A stretch of DNA of 64,000 nucleotides, from NCBI GenBank assembly GCA_902781315.1, contig CACZIT010000005.1, forward strand, positions 58,986 to 122,985. Direction: 5' to 3'. Below, in pieces: positions 15,431-24,071 of the stretch (positions are counted from its first letter, which is position 1; the number at the start of each line of letters is the position of its first letter). This stretch comes from an uncultured Prevotellaceae bacterium (GTDB lineage: Bacteria; Bacteroidota; Bacteroidia; Bacteroidales; Bacteroidaceae). A program made the translations under genes and the position numbers. Below the pieces are notes generated by a model, which saw only the letters and a program-made list of their open reading frames with translations, was not told the origin of the DNA and ran no database searches.

Positions 15431-17965
15431 ATGACCAACCAATTTTCAGCCGCCGTATCGCAGGTTCTTGCCTTCAGCCGCGAGGAAGCCAACCGTCTGG
15501 CCAGCCGGACGGTCGGACCCGAACATCTGCTGCTAGGCATCTTGCGCGACAACAGTCCACGCCTGAGAAGCCTCTTCCAGCGTCAGGGCGTCGACCTGCA
15601 GGCTATGAAACAGGAACTGGAAGACCGCGTGCGGGAAGAAAGCACCGACCAGCCGCTGACAGCGAGGGAACTGGTGCTTAACGAGCGTGCCAGCAACATT
15701 CTAAAACTGGCAGTTCTCGAAGCACGCATACAACATACGCAAGTGGTGGATACGGAGCATCTGCTGCTGGCCATCATGCATGATTCTATTACAAACGGAG
15801 CTAAAGAAATTCTGGAGAACAATAACATGACATACGACGAGACCATCAAGAGTTTGAAATCGCAAGCCCTGCCCACACAGAACGGCATAGGCCTGCCCGA
15901 CGAAGAAGAGGAAGACGAAACGTCTGTCCCCGGCAACGGGTCGCAGGCTTCTTCGGCTGGCACTCAGACTGCCACCAAGCAGAAGAACGGCAACTCGAAG
16001 ACACCGGTGCTTGACAACTTCTCGACCGACCTGACACAGCTGGCACTCGACGGAAAACTCGACCCCGTGGTGGGACGCGAGCGCGAGATGCAACGCGTTG
16101 TCGAAATCCTGTGCCGTCGCAAGAAGAACAACCCTATTCTCATCGGCGAGCCAGGTGTGGGCAAGAGTGCCATCGTAGAAGGACTGGCACAACTCATTGC
16201 ACGCCGCCGCACGTCGCCCGTGCTTTTTGGCAAGCGACTCGTGAATCTCGACATGACCTCCATCGTAGCTGGCACGAAGTATCGTGGCCAGTTCGAGGAG
16301 CGCATCAAGGCACTGATCAAAGAACTCGAACAGAACACTGACGTCATCGTCTTCATCGACGAGATTCACACGATGATTGGTGCCGGTTCGACACCGGGCA
16401 GCATGGATGCAGCCAACATCATGAAGCCGGCTTTGGCCCGCGGCACCATTCAGTGTATCGGTGCCACGACACTCGACGAGTATCGCAACAGCATCGAGAA
16501 AGACGGTGCCCTGGAGCGCCGATTCCAGAAGGTTATCGTGGAGCCGACTACGGCCGAGGAGACCTTGCAGATTCTGCATAACATCAAAGACCGTTATGAG
16601 GAGCATCACCACGTCAACTATACCGACGAGGCCTTGCAGGCTTGCGTCAGACTGACCGATCGCTACGTCAGCGATCGCCACTTCCCCGACAAGGCCATCG
16701 ACGCCCTCGACGAGACGGGCTCGCGCGTGCACTTGCAGCACGCCGAAGTGCCGCCGTCAATCATCGAGAAGGAAAAGGAGATAGCCTTCATCAAGGAGAA
16801 GAAGCAGAACGCTGTGAGCAACCAGAACTTTGAGTTGGCTGCCGGCTACCGCGACCGACAGATGCAACTCGAGAAGGAAATGGCCGAACTGCAGAAGCAA
16901 TGGACGCAGGGCGATGCCAGCACGCGTGAGACTGTGACCGAACAGGATGTGGCCGACGTGGTATCAATGATGACGGGTGTGCCTGTGCAGCGCATGGCCG
17001 AGTCGGAAGGCATCCGCCTGAAAGGCATGGCAGAAGCATTGAAGCAGGCCGTCATTGCCCAGGATGCAGCCATCGAAAAGATAACGAAAGCTATCCAGCG
17101 CAACCGCGTGGGACTGCGCGAGCCCAACCACCCCATCGGCGTGTTTATGTTCCTCGGTCCCACAGGTGTCGGCAAGACCTACTTGGCCAAGAAACTCGCC
17201 GAATTTATGTTCGGCTCAGCCGACTCGCTCATCCGAATCGACATGAGTGAATACACCGAAGCATTCAATACGTCGCGCCTCATCGGTGCGCCTCCGGGAT
17301 ACGTGGGTTATGAGGAGGGAGGACAGCTCACGGAGCGTGTGCGCCGCAAGCCCTACTCCATCGTACTACTCGACGAGATAGAGAAGGCTCACCCGAACGT
17401 TTACAACATGTTGCTGCAGGTGCTCGATGAAGGTAGACTGACCGATGGCAACGGACGCCTCATCGACTTCCGCAACACGGTGATCATCATGACTTCCAAC
17501 GCCGGTACACGCCAGCTGAAGGAGTTTGGCCGCGGCGTGGGATTCACCGCTGGCGGACGCATGGGGCTGAGCATTGACGATCGCGATAAGGAATATGCAC
17601 GTTCCATCATCCAGAAAGCGCTTTCGAAGCAGTTCGCTCCTGAGTTCCTGAACCGCCTCGACGAGATTGTGACCTTCGACCAACTGGACTTAGAGGCCAT
17701 CAAGCGCATCGTCGACATCGAACTGCGCGGGCTCTACCAGCGTTTCGAGGCGCTTGGCTACAAGCTCGACATCAGTGATGCCGCCAAAGAATTTGTGGCT
17801 ACGAAGGGCTACGACGTGCAGTTTGGTGCACGCCCGCTGAAGCGTGCCATCCAGACCTACATCGAGGACTTGGTATGTGAGCGCCTCATCGACGGCAACC
17901 TGAAGCCAGGCGACACCATCCGCCTCGACAAGGACCCGGAGGGGGAATTGAGAATTGTGGAATGA
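15431..17965 (+). CDS. clpC: ClpC-type AAA+ unfoldase
   Basis: 844-residue Clp ATPase that unfolds proteins for the ClpP protease. Order: Clp N-domain repeats (1-145), an acidic Ser/Glu linker (about 155-190), first AAA+ module with Walker A GEPGVGKS near 239 and VIVFIDEIHT, a UVR-like coiled coil (about 440-490), second AAA+ module with GPTGVGKT near 576 and VLLDEIEKAHP, then the ClpB D2-small domain. GRGVGF resembles the ClpP-docking loop, so it should work with ClpP rather than as a ClpB disaggregase. It stands alone behind a sigma-54 type promoter and ends in a strong terminator. Confidence 0.93.
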   Translation: MTNQFSAAVSQVLAFSREEANRLASRTVGPEHLLLGILRDNSPRLRSLFQRQGVDLQAMKQELEDRVREESTDQPLTARELVLNERASNILKLAVLEARIQHTQVVDTEHLLLAIMHDSITNGAKEILENNNMTYDETIKSLKSQALPTQNGIGLPDEEEEDETSVPGNGSQASSAGTQTATKQKNGNSKTPVLDNFSTDLTQLALDGKLDPVVGREREMQRVVEILCRRKKNNPILIGEPGVGKSAIVEGLAQLIARRRTSPVLFGKRLVNLDMTSIVAGTKYRGQFEERIKALIKELEQNTDVIVFIDEIHTMIGAGSTPGSMDAANIMKPALARGTIQCIGATTLDEYRNSIEKDGALERRFQKVIVEPTTAEETLQILHNIKDRYEEHHHVNYTDEALQACVRLTDRYVSDRHFPDKAIDALDETGSRVHLQHAEVPPSIIEKEKEIAFIKEKKQNAVSNQNFELAAGYRDRQMQLEKEMAELQKQWTQGDASTRETVTEQDVADVVSMMTGVPVQRMAESEGIRLKGMAEALKQAVIAQDAAIEKITKAIQRNRVGLREPNHPIGVFMFLGPTGVGKTYLAKKLAEFMFGSADSLIRIDMSEYTEAFNTSRLIGAPPGYVGYEEGGQLTERVRRKPYSIVLLDEIEKAHPNVYNMLLQVLDEGRLTDGNGRLIDFRNTVIIMTSNAGTRQLKEFGRGVGFTAGGRMGLSIDDRDKEYARSIIQKALSKQFAPEFLNRLDEIVTFDQLDLEAIKRIVDIELRGLYQRFEALGYKLDISDAAKEFVATKGYDVQFGARPLKRAIQTYIEDLVCERLIDGNLKPGDTIRLDKDPEGELRIVE

Positions 17966-18002
17966 AAATATAATTGAGCCACAACCTTCCAATAAGCAAA
18001 AC

Positions 18003-18042
18003 AAAGAAGCAGGATGCGACGTCTTTCGCATCCTGCTTCTTT
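18003..18042. terminator. Two-way terminator between clpC and the EF-G paralogue
   Basis: Bases 18003-18019 pair perfectly with 18026-18042 (17 bp, 6-base loop). The arms begin with AAA and end with TTT, so both convergent transcripts would end in a U-rich tract. Confidence 0.9.
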
Positions 18043-18073
18043 ATTGTATAAGGGGTGAAAGAGAGGAGGAGGA

Positions 18074-20233
18074 TTAGTCCTCTTCCTTCTCCTCTGCCTC
18101 GTGAGCAGCGATAAGAGCCTGCTGGATGTCGTTCGGCACGAGCTCGTAGCTGGCGAACTTCGTGGTGAACGAAGCGCGACCACCAGTGAGCGAACTCAGG
18201 GCGATGCAGTAGTTGGCCAGCTCCTTCTGAGGAATCTTGGCCGACAGCTTCTGATAGCCCGACTCAGAGTCCATACCCATGATAATGGCGCGGCGTCCCT
18301 GCAGGTCGCTCATCACGTCGCCCATGTAGTCGGCGGGCACGAGCACCTCGAGATCGAAGATAGGCTCCAGCACCTTCGGGCCTGCCTCCTTGAAGGCTGC
18401 CGAGAAAGCATTGCGGGCTGCCAGCATGAACGAAAGTTCGTTAGAGTCCACTGGGTGCATCTTACCGTCGTAGACGATGACACGTACGTCGCGGGCATAA
18501 GAACCCGTGAGCGGACCGCGCTCCATACGCTCCATGATACCCTTCAGGATAGCGGGCATGAAGCGTGCGTCGATGGCACCACCCACCACAGAGTTGATGA
18601 AGACGAGCTTGCCGCCCCACTCCAGGTCGATTTCTTCCTTGCCCTTGATGTTCATCTTGAACTCCTGACCGTTGATCTTGAACGACGTGGGATCGGGCAT
18701 ACCTTCGGTGTAAGGCTCCAGAATCAGGTGGACCTCACCGAACTGGCCGCTACCACCCGACTGCTTCTTATGACGATAGTCGGCACGTGCCATCTTCGAG
18801 ATGGTCTCACGATAAGGAATCTTCGGCTCAACATACTCCACGGGAATCTTCTCGTTGTTCTCCAGACGCCACTTCAGTGTGCGCAGGTGGAACTCGCCCT
18901 GACCGTGGATAATGGTCTGGCGCAACTCCTTCGACTGCTCAACAACCCATGTGGGATCTTCCTGACGCATCTTCAGCACGGCGGCCATCATCTTCTCCAT
19001 GTCGGAAGAGCTGACGGGCTTAATGGCGCGCGAATACTTCGAGTTAGGATACTTGATGAAGTCGAACTTCCACTCCACGTCCTTGGCGTTCAGCGTGTTG
19101 CCCGTCTTCACATCCTTCAGCTTCACGGTGCAGCCGATGTCGCCAGCCTTCAGCTCGTCCACGGGCACGCGGTTTGCACCGGCGCAAGCGTAGAGCTGAC
19201 CCATGCGCTCCTTCGAGCCGCGGTCTACGTTGGTCAGGTCGTCGCCAGCCTTCACGCTTCCGCTCATCACCTTGAAGTAGCTCACCTCACCGATGTGAGG
19301 CTCCATACCAGTCTTGAAGAAGAAGAGCGACTCGGGGCCGTTGCTGTCGGGAGCAATCTCTTCGCCAGCGGTGTTCTTCACCTTCGGCATATCGCTCACG
19401 AAAGGAACAACATTGCCCAGGAACTCCATCAGACGGCGAACACCCATGTCCTTGCCAGCGCATACGCAGAACAGCGGGAAGATGCTGCGCGTAACGAGAC
19501 CCTTGCGGATACCTACACGCATCTCGTCCTCCGAAAGCTCCATCGTATCGAAGAACTTCTCCATCAGCGTGTCGTCGTTACCAGCGGCAGCCTCAACAAG
19601 AGCTTCATGCATCTCCTGAGCCTTGTCGGCATATTCGGCGGGGATATCTTCAATCGTGGGAGCACCACCCTCAGGCTTCCAGGTCAGTTTCTTCATAATG
19701 AGCACGTCGATGATAGAGTTGAAGCCAGGGCCGGTAGCCACGGGGAACTGCACAGGCACCACCTTCGGTCCATAGACGTCGCGCATATTCGAGAGTATCA
19801 GGTCGAAGTCGCAGTTGTCCTTATCCAACTGGTTCAGCAGGAAAATCACTGGCTTCTTCAGCTTCTCCGTGTTGCGGAAGGCATTCATCGTGCCCACCTC
19901 GGGGCCGTATGTACCATTAATAAGAATGACAGCCTGATCGGTGACGTTCAGTGCAGTGATAGCACCGCCTACGAAGTCGTCCGAACCCGGGCAGTCAATA
20001 ATATTCAGCTTTTTGCCGTTCCACTCGGTGTGGAAAACAGTGGAGAATACCGAATAGCCATACTCCTGTTCCACAGGGAAATAGTCACTCACCGTGTTCT
20101 TCTGCTCCACAGTGCCACGGCGCTTGATTATACCACTCTCAAAAAGCATTGCCTCGGCAAGAGTAGTCTTGCCGGAACCCGCACTGCCAATCAGCGCGAT
20201 GTTCTTGATTTCGTTCGTCTGATAAACTTTCAT
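18074..20233 (-). CDS. EF-G paralogue (translational GTPase-like) with altered GTPase motifs
   Basis: 719-residue protein with the domain order of elongation factor G. G1 is present (GSAGSGKTT, 16-24). The G3 motif is DCPGS (80-84), where translocating EF-G has DTPGH, so the histidine that helps GTP hydrolysis is Ser. G4 is NQLD (134-137) instead of NKxD. The switch I RGITI motif is missing; YGYSV stands there. Domains III-V follow to an acidic tail (EAEEKEED). It is not the standard fusA: isolated, with no rpsL/rpsG/tuf neighbours. It may be the Bacteroidota EF-G-like or FusA2-type factor; function unknown. Confidence 0.88.
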   Translation of the reverse strand: MKVYQTNEIKNIALIGSAGSGKTTLAEAMLFESGIIKRRGTVEQKNTVSDYFPVEQEYGYSVFSTVFHTEWNGKKLNIIDCPGSDDFVGGAITALNVTDQAVILINGTYGPEVGTMNAFRNTEKLKKPVIFLLNQLDKDNCDFDLILSNMRDVYGPKVVPVQFPVATGPGFNSIIDVLIMKKLTWKPEGGAPTIEDIPAEYADKAQEMHEALVEAAAGNDDTLMEKFFDTMELSEDEMRVGIRKGLVTRSIFPLFCVCAGKDMGVRRLMEFLGNVVPFVSDMPKVKNTAGEEIAPDSNGPESLFFFKTGMEPHIGEVSYFKVMSGSVKAGDDLTNVDRGSKERMGQLYACAGANRVPVDELKAGDIGCTVKLKDVKTGNTLNAKDVEWKFDFIKYPNSKYSRAIKPVSSSDMEKMMAAVLKMRQEDPTWVVEQSKELRQTIIHGQGEFHLRTLKWRLENNEKIPVEYVEPKIPYRETISKMARADYRHKKQSGGSGQFGEVHLILEPYTEGMPDPTSFKINGQEFKMNIKGKEEIDLEWGGKLVFINSVVGGAIDARFMPAILKGIMERMERGPLTGSYARDVRVIVYDGKMHPVDSNELSFMLAARNAFSAAFKEAGPKVLEPIFDLEVLVPADYMGDVMSDLQGRRAIIMGMDSESGYQKLSAKIPQKELANYCIALSSLTGGRASFTTKFASYELVPNDIQQALIAAHEAEEKEED

Positions 20234-20353
20234 TTTCTTTTTTGGTTTTTAGGTTATTTAAGTTTCTTGAGTTTTCAGCCGTCGAAATTACACAATTTTG
20301 GCGAAACAGCCAAATCTTTTTCCGAAAACATTCGTTCTATTATGACTTTTTAG

Positions 20354-20362
20354 TAATTTTGC
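20354..20362 (+). promoter_or_regulatory. -7 box for hemW
   Basis: TAATTTTGC, a TAnnTTTG match, ends 8 bases before the hemW ATG. The 5' leader would be only a few bases. Confidence 0.65.
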
Positions 20363-20370
20363 ACTCTGTA

Positions 20371-21498
20371 ATGGCCGGACTCTACATTCACATACCCTTC
20401 TGCCGCAGCCGCTGCATCTACTGCGCTTTCTTCTCCACCACGCTCGCCCCAGCGTGGCAAGACCGCTACGTCGATGCCCTCTGCAGCGAAATGCGCATGC
20501 GCCCGTCGGACCAGCCCCTGTCCACCATCTACCTCGGCGGCGGCACGCCCTCGCTGCTCTCACGCGAAAACCTGCAGCGACTCTTCGCATGTATTGAAGA
20601 GATATACGACGTGTCGGCACTCCGCGAGGTCACCCTCGAATGCAACCCCGACGACGTCACGCCAGCCTTCTGCCAGACACTTCGTCTGCTGCCCGTCAAC
20701 CGCGTGTCGCTGGGTGCTCAGACGTTCAGCGACCAGCGGCTGCGCTTTCTGGGCCGACGTCACACAGCAGCACAGGTTGACAGCGCCGTTAGCCTGCTGC
20801 GCCAGTCTGGCATCAGCAACATCAGCATCGACCTGATGTTCGGATTTCCCAGTCAGACGCTTGCCCAATGGGAGACAGACGTGAGCCATGCGCTGACCCT
20901 ACGTCCACAACACCTCTCAGCCTACGCACTCACCATAGAGCCGGGCACGGTGCTTTTTAAGAGAATAGAAAAAGGAGAATTGGAAATAGAGAATGAGGCC
21001 GACGAGACGTCGCGCCAGATGTACGAATTGCTTATCGACCGCCTCGCTGCCGCAGGCTACGACCACTACGAGATTTCAAACTGGGCGCTGCCCGGCTATC
21101 GTTCGCGCCACAACAGCAGCTACTGGCACGAAGAGCCCTACCTCGGCATCGGAGCCGCTGCCCACAGCTACGACCGGCAATCGCGCTCGTGGAACGTCAG
21201 CCATCTCAGCCGCTATGTCCTTGCCATCGAGCAAGGCCGTCTGCCTTCTGAAGGCGAACCCATCGATGCCGCCACACGATATAACGACCTCATTGCCACA
21301 GCCCTTCGCACCCGCGAAGGAATTGCCGTCGACAGCGTATCCTCACCCTTCCGCCAACATCTGCTGAAGAGCGCCCGCCGTGCCCTTCAGGCAGGCCTTC
21401 TCACGCTTGCCGACACTCCCTCAGGTACTGCCCTGCGTCTTACGCGCCAAGGGCTTTTCGTCAGCGACAGCGTCATGACCGACCTCATCTACGTCTGA
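20371..21498 (+). CDS. hemW: HemW-family radical SAM protein
   Basis: 375-residue radical SAM enzyme of the HemW group, formerly annotated oxygen-independent coproporphyrinogen III oxidase and now viewed as a heme chaperone. The cluster motif C-x3-C-x2-C is visible as CRSRCIYC about 12 residues from the start, followed by STIYLGGGTPSLL, and the C-terminal HemW domain has YEISNWALPGYRSRHNSSYW. As HemW it lacks the second conserved Cys feature of HemN. I begin at ATG 20371 (MAGLYIHIPFC), since upstream codons include the promoter box. Confidence 0.92.
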   Translation: MAGLYIHIPFCRSRCIYCAFFSTTLAPAWQDRYVDALCSEMRMRPSDQPLSTIYLGGGTPSLLSRENLQRLFACIEEIYDVSALREVTLECNPDDVTPAFCQTLRLLPVNRVSLGAQTFSDQRLRFLGRRHTAAQVDSAVSLLRQSGISNISIDLMFGFPSQTLAQWETDVSHALTLRPQHLSAYALTIEPGTVLFKRIEKGELEIENEADETSRQMYELLIDRLAAAGYDHYEISNWALPGYRSRHNSSYWHEEPYLGIGAAAHSYDRQSRSWNVSHLSRYVLAIEQGRLPSEGEPIDAATRYNDLIATALRTREGIAVDSVSSPFRQHLLKSARRALQAGLLTLADTPSGTALRLTRQGLFVSDSVMTDLIYV

Positions 21499-21526
21499 CG
21501 CCACAGCCCCAGCAATCCTGTCAATA

Positions 21527-21874
21527 TTATGCGCCCTTGCTTGACTTTTCAAACTCGCGGCGCGCCTGCTCCTTCACCTCAGCCTCGATTTCGCTCAGAG
21601 GACGGGCGCCGGACAGCCATGACTTCACGGCCACGCAAAGGGCAAAACTGACGATAGCAACAAAGGCCGAGAGCAGCCAGTTGAGCAGTTCGCGCTGGAA
21701 AGGACTCCAGTCGAAAACGAGCAAAGCTGCCACAACGGGCATGGCAAACAGTAGCCAGTCGGCACCAGTGCGCATTTTGTAGCCATCGACGACGGCGCGA
21801 TAATCGGGATTTTCTTGCAGTAAGCGCTGGCGGTTTTGTTGCCAGTAGCGTTCGAACGGTGTGGGTGATTCCAT
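21527..21874 (-). CDS. Small two-helix membrane protein of unknown function
   Basis: 115 residues: a soluble N-terminal part (ERYWQQNRQRLLQENPDY), two membrane segments at about 38-56 and 64-84, and a charged helical tail (EIEAEVKEQARREFEKSSKG). No family recognised. It is the last gene of a minus-strand operon, 44 bases downstream of a FecCD permease, in the place where the transporter ATPase might be expected, but it has no Walker motif. Confidence 0.7.
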   Translation of the reverse strand: MESPTPFERYWQQNRQRLLQENPDYRAVVDGYKMRTGADWLLFAMPVVAALLVFDWSPFQRELLNWLLSAFVAIVSFALCVAVKSWLSGARPLSEIEAEVKEQARREFEKSSKGA

Positions 21875-21918
21875 TTGCAGTTTTTAGGGGCAATTCATGT
21901 TAATCTTATGCTGAAGCA

Positions 21919-22932
21919 CTATTTTCCTTTCAAAATAACGTAGATGATGACGGGAGCACCGACGAGTGGCGTCAGTGCATTGATGGGCACCGCCGAGCCC
22001 AACCGGCCCAGCAGTCCGCTTGCCACGTGGCAAGCTACAGCCGTGAGCGCTCCGACGAGCAGCGTGGCGGGCAACAGTTGGCGATGGTTCTGAGTGCCCA
22101 GAAGGAGACGCGCCACATGCGGCACGGCGAGTCCAATGAAGGCTATAGGGCCACAAAAAGCAGTAGCCACGGCAGCCAGCATGCCACTAACGAACAACAA
22201 CTCACTACGCACGCGCCGCGTGGCAATGCCCAGGCTGTCGGCATAGCGTTCGCCCAGCAGCAGGGCATTGAGTGGTTTAGCCAGCACGAAAGCGGCTGCG
22301 AGCGACAGCACAACGGTGGCCGAAAAGAGGGGCATGAGTGACATGGGCACACCCTCAAAGGAGCCCAGCCCCCACACCATGTAGGAGCGCACGCCCTCCT
22401 CGGTGGCGGCATAGTTGAGCAAGGCGATGGCAGAAGAGGAGAGATAGCCCACCATGATACCGACGATGAGCAACATGACATTAGAACGTACCCAGGCCGA
22501 GAGAACGAGCAACAACAATGTAACAAGCATAGCACCCAGGAAAGCTGATAGCAACACGGCCAGGAAACCGGGCAACGAGGCAACAGCCGACATGACTGAA
22601 CCGCCCAGCAACAACATGACGAGCGCCACGCCGAGGGCTGCTCCGTTGGTGATACCGAAAATGCCAGGACCAGCCAGCGGATTGCGGAATGCTGTCTGGA
22701 GGAGCAGACCGCTGACGGCCAGCGCCGCCCCGCAGAGCAACGCTGTGAGCATGGCGGGCAGGCGCGAGGAGAGCACGATGAACTGCCAGGCAGAATTGTC
22801 AGAAGGAGTGCCGAGCAGTATCGACAATACGTCGGCTGCCGGAATGGAAGCCGAACCCACAAAGAGACTCAGCGCGCAGAGCACGACGAGCGACGCGAGC
22901 AGGAGCAGAAAGCAGATACTAGTGCGGCTCAT
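21919..22932 (-). CDS. FecCD/BtuC-family ABC transporter permease
   Basis: 337-residue inner-membrane permease of the FecCD family (iron-siderophore, heme or cobalamin import), with about ten membrane segments. GLLLQTAFRNPLAGPGIFGITNGAALG and FCGPIAFIGLAVPHVARLL are family hallmarks, as is the ending LTPLVGAPVIIYVI. The start ATG (22930-22932) overlaps the stop of the binding-protein gene by four bases (ATGA). No ATPase gene is next to it, so the importer must use one encoded elsewhere or be incomplete. Confidence 0.9.
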   Translation of the reverse strand: MSRTSICFLLLLASLVVLCALSLFVGSASIPAADVLSILLGTPSDNSAWQFIVLSSRLPAMLTALLCGAALAVSGLLLQTAFRNPLAGPGIFGITNGAALGVALVMLLLGGSVMSAVASLPGFLAVLLSAFLGAMLVTLLLLVLSAWVRSNVMLLIVGIMVGYLSSSAIALLNYAATEEGVRSYMVWGLGSFEGVPMSLMPLFSATVVLSLAAAFVLAKPLNALLLGERYADSLGIATRRVRSELLFVSGMLAAVATAFCGPIAFIGLAVPHVARLLLGTQNHRQLLPATLLVGALTAVACHVASGLLGRLGSAVPINALTPLVGAPVIIYVILKGK

Positions 22933-24071
22933 GGCGATGGGGATAGTTTTACGAAATAGCGCAAGCGCCCCAGCGCCCACTGGGGATGGAGCATGATAGC
23001 GTAGTCGCGCAGCAGCCAGTCTGGCCGAAAGGCAACTTCTTCAAAATAAGGCACTTGCATAGAATTGACAAAGTAAACATTTTGCCTGCGAAAAGCTTCT
23101 ATCTGAGCATAGCCCGCATGCTCGGCCCGCAGGCGAGTGTAGGTGAGCGGCGGTCGGTGGGAGTCGTTGAAAGCCCAGACATCGGCATCGGCCGCCACAT
23201 CGAGTACAGCCTCGAGCGACAGCGGCAGGCTACCGCTATGGTCGTCGGCAGCCCACGGATAGCGCCCGCCGGCATCGGCAATGAGGCGTCCCACAGTGCT
23301 GCGGCCGCCTGCCACATACCAAGTGCTGCCCGTGAGGCGCTCGGTGAGCATCGACGGACGACGGGCCTCACCTCGGGCAAGGCGGGCAATGGAGTCACGA
23401 AGGGAGAGATAGGCGTGTTCGACCACGCTGAACAAAGAGTCGGCCTCGGCCTGTCGTCCTACCAGCAGGCCATAGAAACGCATCCACTCGGCACGGCCCA
23501 GCGGCGACGTTTCCATATAGTCGGCACATTCGATGATGGGGATGCCCAGTTGCTCAAGGCGACCATAGCCACCGCTGTTCTCGAAAGGCGAGAGCCACAC
23601 GGCGTCAGGTTGCAGGCCCGCCATGAGTTCGACGTCGGGCGACATGCTGTCGCCGCAGTCGGCCACGAGCCCCTTTTCCACCCGTTGCTGCAGACTGGGC
23701 AGCTGCATATACTTCCGGTCGGCCACGCCTGCTATCCGGTCGGTAGCGCCGAGCATACCGAGCAGCGAGGCATGGGCTGTGTTGAAAACGACGCAACGTC
23801 TCAGGGGCAGCTGAATACCCTGCCGCCCAAACCAGTAGCGACGGAGCACGCGCCCCGGGTGCCAAGGGTCGAGAAGTTCTACGAGCAGGCGGTCGCCATA
23901 GCGTACCATCGTGATGTGGCGGGCATAGCGCATGGCTATCGTGTCGCCACGCAGGGTGTCACCACTATTGCCAACAGTGGCGGAAGAACTGCCGTTCCGG
24001 CATGATGCAAAAAAGGCGAGAACGGCAAAGGCTGCGAGCCACGGAATGATGACGGCACGCCTCAGGTTCAT
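22929..24071 (-). CDS. ABC transporter substrate-binding lipoprotein (BtuF/FepB type)
   Basis: 380-residue lipoprotein with a signal ending in FFASC and two lobes typical of periplasmic binding proteins for iron complexes or cobalamin (TroA/BtuF fold): VVFNTAHASLLGMLGATDRIAGV in the first lobe, a long helix around QADAVWLSP and a second lobe with ADVWAFNDSH. It overlaps the acyl-CoA synthetase gene upstream (ATGA) and the permease gene downstream (ATGA), so all are translated from one mRNA. The ligand cannot be read from the sequence. Confidence 0.85.
   Translation of the reverse strand: MNLRRAVIIPWLAAFAVLAFFASCRNGSSSATVGNSGDTLRGDTIAMRYARHITMVRYGDRLLVELLDPWHPGRVLRRYWFGRQGIQLPLRRCVVFNTAHASLLGMLGATDRIAGVADRKYMQLPSLQQRVEKGLVADCGDSMSPDVELMAGLQPDAVWLSPFENSGGYGRLEQLGIPIIECADYMETSPLGRAEWMRFYGLLVGRQAEADSLFSVVEHAYLSLRDSIARLARGEARRPSMLTERLTGSTWYVAGGRSTVGRLIADAGGRYPWAADDHSGSLPLSLEAVLDVAADADVWAFNDSHRPPLTYTRLRAEHAGYAQIEAFRRQNVYFVNSMQVPYFEEVAFRPDWLLRDYAIMLHPQWALGRLRYFVKLSPSP

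Noticed and set aside
18101-20353. 750-codon plus-strand frame opposite the EF-G paralogue
   Set aside because: Mirror of a well-supported gene in a sequence with strong third-position bias; it has no domain, signal or promoter of its own.
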